Shown here: positions 60,010 to 64,000 of the stretch, piece by piece
Position numbering within the stretch: position 1 is the first letter of the stretch
Layout of the letters: every line of letters starts with the position of its first letter
The notes under the pieces: model-generated
Told to the model about the DNA's origin: nothing
What the model saw: only the letters and a program-made list of their open reading frames with translations
Database searches by the model: none
Translations under genes and position numbers: made by a program
DNA from: Lepidostoma basale
Lineage: Eukaryota > Arthropoda > Insecta > Trichoptera > Lepidostomatidae
Assembly: GCA_022606425.2 (NCBI GenBank)
Contig: JAHDVF020001050.1
Location: 310,001 to 374,000 of the forward strand
DNA length: 64,000 nt
Reading direction: 5' to 3'

Positions 60010-60420
60010 TGCTTCTTCATCTTCTTCCTCTTTTAATAGATCTGTGGATCTGTTTTTATGGCGTCGAGGTCTCCTGGGACCCAGAACTCCAAATGTCTCG
60101 CCATCTCTTCGCAGGTCTTCCGGGTTGGCGAGTTCCCATTGGCACGTTGTTTGCGGCTGCTTGGGGGAGTCTATCGTCGCTCATTCGTTCTACGTGGTCG
60201 CGCCAGAAGCGTCTTCTTTTCTTGCCCCATCTGACAATATCTTCGGTATCGCAGGTCTCACGTATTACTGTGTTTCTGATTCTGTCCCTCAGTGTAACGC
60301 CCAGAATAGGGCGGAGTGTCTTCATTTCGGCGGTTCGTAATATTGCTTTGGTTCTATTTGTGTCAGCCCTCGATTCTATACCATAAGTCATTATGGGTCT
60401 GACAGATGTATGCAATTGTA
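60010..60420 (-). pseudogene. LINE-F 3' end, open copy
   Basis: Minus strand: MHTSVRPIMTYGIESRADTN, ILRTAEMKTLRPILGVTLRD, RIRNTVIRETCDTEDIVRWG, KKRRRFWRDHVERMSDDRLP, GTRQPGRPAKRWRDIWSSGS, QETSTP. 119 codons without a stop; ends in a GAAGAAGATGAAG tail. One of the most intact LINE-F tails. Confidence 0.93.
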
Positions 60421-60598
60421 ATATATATATTTTTAATTATATTACAATTAATACTGTACTGAAAAATGTAAATTTAATTTTTGAAGCAATTTTGACCATG
60501 CACACGTATCCTTGCATAAATACAACGCACCCCCGAGTATTGATTTTAAGAAAAAAAAAATGGGTTATGTTAAAGTCTTGAAAGATTTTTTGGATTAT
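60421..60598. other. Unassigned A+T-rich DNA
   Basis: Nothing recognised. Confidence 0.35.
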
Positions 60599-60599
60599 T

Positions 60600-61062
60600 T
60601 ATGTTATAGTGTAAATTTGGTATTCTTCTAACGACCCTTGTGTATGGAAGCGTTGCATGGAACTGGCAAAACGAATGTTTGGATACTCTGTGTATGATAG
60701 AGTGTCGAATGAAAATATGAGAAGTGAATGCGGTGCGAATGATGGTGTTATGAACAAAATAATGAAAGGATCATTAAGATGGTTTGGACATATGGAAAGA
60801 ATGAATGAAAAAAGAATGGTAAAAAAATTATACGTTAACGATGTAAATGGAACCAGAAATAGAGGAAGACCGAGGAAAAATGTGGCACGATCAAATAAAT
60901 CAAATATTGAATGTCGGCCATGTGTGGAGTCAGAGAAATCGACGCGCGTGCATGACACGATGTGAATGTTGAGGAAGCGAGAGAAATATGTCAGGAAAGA
61001 AAAGTGTGTCAGTCCATTCTTTCTGCCTACCCTTTCGGAAAGACGGCGTGATGGTTAGTTAC
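60600..61062 (+). pseudogene. LINE-A 3' end
   Basis: LVYGSVAWNWQN, then a deletion to RMFGYSVYDRVSNENMRSEC, GANDGVMNKIMKGSLRWFGH, MERMNEKRMVKKLYVNDVNG, TRNRGRPRKNVARSNK (frameshift), NVEEAREICQERKVCQSILS, AYPFGKTA-stop, GTTAGTTACTTAG. Confidence 0.92.
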
Positions 61063-61209
61063 TTAGTGTTTTTTTTTAGTGTAAAAGTGCAGTTATTTTT
61101 CATCACTTTGTTTATGATACTAAGTTTATATCCCGTACAGTGACCCTTTGAGATGGGCTATTTCTGTATGCAAGTGTGATTTGCTTTTAATTTAAAAATG
61201 GAACATTTC

Positions 61210-61500
61210 AGGTTGCATTTGTTTTATCGCGAGGAGCTTGTGCGGTAATTTAATACGTGCACCGCAGTGTGCAGCGGGCTGTGTGCAGTGTCGGGTGCCG
61301 AATTGTACCTAAATGATGGTGTAATCCGCTCTAATCTGCAGTGCAGTGCAGTGCAAGCGTGACGCGGGCCCATTAGGGCGGCGCGCACGAACGTGCAGAG
61401 AACTTGTAAAGAAACTTTACACTCCGGACGTAAATTTGACGCTCTGCGCCTATTAGAGGCTCCGCACAACCGCAAGCAGAGCGATTAATGGAACTGTATG
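61210..61500. other. G+C-rich islet
   Basis: A 290-bp CpG-containing block (GCAGCGGGCTGTGTGCAGTG, GGGCGGCGCGCACGAACGTG), with three tandem GCAGT units (GCAGTGCAGTGCAGTGCA at 61339). No repeat match; 83-codon minus-strand frame lacks motifs. Confidence 0.45.
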
Positions 61501-61544
61501 TATTGAACAACCGCACATGTTACGTTGTATTACTACTATAATCA

Positions 61545-61545
<1 letters not shown>

Positions 61546-61612
<67 letters not shown>
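61546..61612. repeat. (CA)n microsatellite
   Basis: About 33 uninterrupted CA units. Confidence 0.98.
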
Positions 61613-61616
<4 letters not shown>

Positions 61617-61679
61617 ATTACAGTTGTTACAGAGATCCCTTTCTTCAATTTTCTTTATCGATTTCAATCATCTCAAAGG

Positions 61680-61890
61680 TTATCTATTTTTTCCACTTTT
61701 GAGTTTATTTTTCTCAACATGTTTCGAAGGCTTACATCTTCATTATTGGGAGAACGATATACAGTTTAAAATAAGTTTATATCGTTCTCCCGATGATGAA
61801 GATGAGAAAAATAAACTCAAAAGTGTAAAAAACAGTGTTTTAATTAATAAAAAATTCGTCATTATGGGATTCCACAGTGTAAACGGTTCG
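61680..61890. mobile_element. Family-2 palindromic element
   Basis: Arms CACTTTTGAGTTTATTTTTC and its complement, inner ATATCGTTCTCCC. The left arm (minus) keeps a full hammerhead-like layout. The right arm reads CCGATGATGAAGATGAGAAAAA: the hairpin 3' strand, GAAAC and AUGUC are deleted. Outer block CATTATGGGATTCCACAGTG follows. Confidence 0.85.
61707..61755 (-). ncRNA. Hammerhead-like core, family 2 left arm
   Basis: Minus strand: UUCUC, CCAAUAA (complement 61743-61749), U, GAAG-AUGUAAGC-CUUC, GAAAC (complement 61721-61725), AUGUU, then GAGAA restoring a perfect 5-bp outer helix with UUCUC. Heptamer has two or three changes from CUGANGA, so activity is doubtful, but the fold is conserved. 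Confidence 0.5.
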
Positions 61891-62178
61891 GACATATAGA
61901 GCGCATGGATGGAGAAAGAATGGTTAAGAAAGTATAATTGAATGATTTAAATGCAGTACGGAGTCGCGGCAGATCGAGGAAAATATGGCATGACCAAATT
62001 AATTCAATTTTAAAGGTTGGACATGTTAGAAATCGGAAGAATCAAGTGCGTGTATGACTCGCTATATTAATGTGGAAGAAGCTAGAGAGGTGTGCCAGGA
62101 TAGAGTAGTGTGGCGGTCTATCCCCTCTGCCTACCCCTACGGGGAAACGGCGTGATGGTTTGTTGTTGTTGTTAACGC
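61885..62178 (+). pseudogene. LINE-A 3' end, (GTT)n-tail subfamily
   Basis: RFGHIERMDGERMVKKV, then frameshifts, RSRGRSRKIWHDQINSILKV, GHVRNRKN, LYINVEEAREVCQDRVVWRS, IPSAYPYGETA-stop, TGGTTTGTTGTTGTTGTT. Confidence 0.88.
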
Positions 62179-62544
62179 CTTAAGTTGATCTAAAATGAAG
62201 CTTCGACATTCGTCATACGAATAAAATCGAAAAAATAGGGGAATGCCTTTGCTGAAACATTAAGGGGATGACTATGAGGAGAATAAAAAGATCTTCGAAA
62301 ACGTGTATCAATCACAAGCCAGAGTCGACCATCTACCTATATTTAGGTAATGGCTTCTGGTCTTCGGGGCATTTTTCGCTGAGGACTCAGTGATGGAATG
62401 GCTCGTCTTGGATGTTTGTTATAGAAAGTGTAAATGAGTGTCTATCTGGGATCACTAATCAGGGAATGCGAGATGGAGAATTGTCGCAAAAACTAAATGG
62501 CTAAAACTGACATTACAAATTTCACCGAAATATGGCAAGACAAA
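62179..62544. other. Unassigned DNA
   Basis: 62180-62210 repeats the family-2 outer block (TTAACGCCTTAAGTTGATCT), so the LINE-A copy at 61885 interrupts that element. The rest is unassigned. Confidence 0.45.
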
Positions 62545-63185
62545 AATATATCTAATAAGACGAAGATGAAACTGGTTCAAACCCTTGTATTCACCATGTT
62601 ACTATATGGTTGACAAATAGCATGGTCACATCAAGGTAACCAGTACGATGCAAGCTTGCATTAGATAATAAAATAATATAACAAGTGACGCATTTCAAGT
62701 ACTTAGGTGTTGATGTATCAAGAAGCAGTGACTTCTATGGAGAAGTAAGTGAACTAACAAACATGACCGCCGTTGTGGCTGGCTGCTTGACGAATGCTGT
62801 TTGGAAAAATTAAAATATGCTAATAGAGAGCAAAATTCGAAGAAGAAATGTTCAATATTCACAGAAATGAAGACTCTCCGATCCGTTGTGGAAACGATAC
62901 TTCGAGACAGAATAAGAAATTCTGAAATAAGAAAGATTTGCAATGTAGAAGATGTCGTGCGATGGGGAAGACTGAGAAGACGCTACTACAGAGATCGTGT
63001 GGAAAGAGCATGTTCTGAAAGAGTGATAAATATAGCCGCAAATAAAGTACCAACAGGAAATCGACCTGCAGGAAGACCACCTAAAAGATGGCGAGACAGT
63101 TGGACATCTGCATCCCAGGAACAGGCTCTGAGAAATAACAGGACACAGTCCTAAATAAAGCAGAAGAAGAAGAGGAAGAAGACTA
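62545..63185 (+). pseudogene. LINE-F 3' end, longest copy
   Basis: TKMKLVQTLVFTMLLYG-stop, then FKYLGVDVSRSSDFYGEVSE, LTNMTAVVAGCLTNAVW (the connection region, apparently out of its usual order), EMKTLRSVVETILRDRIRNS, EIRKICNVEDVVRWGRLRRR, YYRDRVERACSERVINIAAN, TGNRPAGRPPKRWRDSWTSA, SQEQALRNNRTQS-stop and (AAG)n. 117 codons open at the end. Confidence 0.92.
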
Positions 63186-63229
63186 ATCGTCAATGAAATC
63201 TTTATAATGAACCCAATATTGTAAGGTTT

Positions 63230-63510
63230 ATAAATATATGTCGCCTTAGATGGTTGGGACATCTCCAGCGAATGAAAGAAAACCGGATTTCAAAAAATAT
63301 TTTTGTCACCCGACCAGATGGAAGACGAAGTACTAGAAGACTCAAATTAAGATGGTGGATGTATGGTGCGGAGAGAAATCTCAGAGCGCTTGAAGTTGTA
63401 AATTAGAGGATACGGGCGATGATCCGTGGAGATTGTCGAGAAAGTCTGGACAAGGCCGGGGCTCATGGCTAAGGGCTGTATCGCCACTGATAATGATGAA
63501 GACTAACTGG
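63230..63510 (+). pseudogene. LINE-H 3' end
   Basis: LRWLGHLQRMKENRISKNIF, VTRPDGRRSTRRLKLRWWMY, GAERNLRALEVVN-stop, RAMIRGDCRESLDKAGAHG, then a TGATAATGATGAAG tail. The KLRW-D-V--DL--L----W---A-DR---R--L--A--H pattern is a LINE ORF2 end; only copy in the window. One internal stop. Confidence 0.85.
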
Positions 63511-64000
63511 CAAACTTTTTACGAATATTTTAACATTTTCCTTACGGCTTGGCCAAATACGAATCGTACTATTTCTAACCATTTTTTTTGTTAAAAACTT
63601 ATATTTGAATGATTAAGAGTAGAATTTATAAAAAATAACAGATAATAATACAACGAAACGCCGAAAATCAAATGCACGCGCGACGCAAGACAAACGAATA
63701 TAGTATAATGGCGGCCGATGGGATACTTCACAGATGTGATTTACCGACAGTGCACATGTAAACCAACATGTTGACGAAGTAAAACACATTTAATTTATTA
63801 TCTTTACAGATTTCTTTAAAGGATAGATGTAGGTATGTATTGAAGTCATTTTGTGATTCCAAATTCTTACAATAGATGTCACTACGAGTACTGCAAAGTC
63901 GTAAAACGATATATCACGGCTACCGGTGTTAATGGTTAGGAAATCTTAAACGTGATATGACGGCTAACGATGCGAATAGGTTAATGAGGTTGTATTTCCA
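63511..64000. other. Unassigned DNA
   Basis: Nothing recognised in the last 490 bp. Confidence 0.4.

Overview
The window is A+T-rich, eukaryotic (almost certainly insect) intergenic or intronic DNA. I found no host exon, no RNA gene of the host and no intact protein-coding gene. Nearly every recognisable piece is a broken mobile element. Insect origin is inferred from the LINE proteins and the tRNA-derived SINEs; a moth or butterfly is plausible, but the order cannot be fixed from this sequence.

Four layers make up the window. (1) Non-LTR retrotransposon (LINE) 3' ends of at least ten families, nearly all 5'-truncated and frameshifted. The dominant one, called LINE-A here (hallmarks YGSEAWNW, RSLRRMCG, LRWFGHMERM, RGRPRKTWHDQIN, ending GETA-stop and a (GTTA)n or (GTT)n tail), has about 40 fragments on both strands; the best is 54583-55560, which keeps the reverse transcriptase YADD box. 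LINE-B (YGLET, WQWAGHVAR, (AAG)n tail) is best at 29692-30505. LINE-E, -F, -G, -J, -K and others are shorter. (2) A tRNA-derived SINE (A box like TGGCCGAGTGG, B box GGTTCGATTCC) with about ten copies and two kinds of 3' tail, one of which is also found at the end of a LINE (22440-23095). A second SINE-like family is at 10270-10560. (3) DNA transposon relics: a 577-bp hAT element with a perfect 8-bp target duplication (26720-27296) and the N-terminus of a mariner-like transposase (30590-30940). (4) About twenty palindromic or solo non-coding elements of several sequence families.

The fourth layer is the most interesting. Although their arms differ in sequence, these elements share one RNA-like plan: a CUGANGA-like heptamer, a short hairpin, GAAA, a tiny palindrome such as ACAUGU or ACGU, then a U-H site, usually closed by a short outer helix. 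That is the secondary structure of a minimal type I hammerhead ribozyme, as known from Penelope-like elements and animal retrozymes. The best cores are at 21096-21142, 24520-24566, 48087-48130 (minus), 55951-55997 and 61707-61755 (minus). No Penelope-type reverse transcriptase or GIY-YIG nuclease is present, so these would be non-autonomous or terminal fragments.

Layout: 1-3600 LINE-A/C/F plus an inserted SINE; 4.1-5.1 kb two palindromes back to back; 5.5-10.3 kb LINE-A cluster; 10.3-15.2 kb SINEs, palindromes, nested LINE-G in LINE-A; 15.5-20.6 kb LINE-E/F/B/D and SINE; 21-24.6 kb solo hammerhead, LINE-K/J, palindromes; 25-29.1 kb LINE-A, hAT, a duplicated 260-bp repeat; 29.3-35.9 kb LINE-B zone with mariner relic and a 220-bp (TA)n; 36.4-46.9 kb SINEs, LINE-G/E/A/F, palindromes; 46.9-50.3 kb a G+C islet and a dense palindrome cluster; 50.3-56.5 kb LINE-F/K/A/E; 56.9-64 kb palindromes, LINEs, a G+C islet and (CA)n. 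Several G+C-rich islets without repeats (2.3, 9.0, 26.5, 34.3, 45.6, 47.2, 58.2 and 61.3 kb) are the only candidates for old unique sequence.
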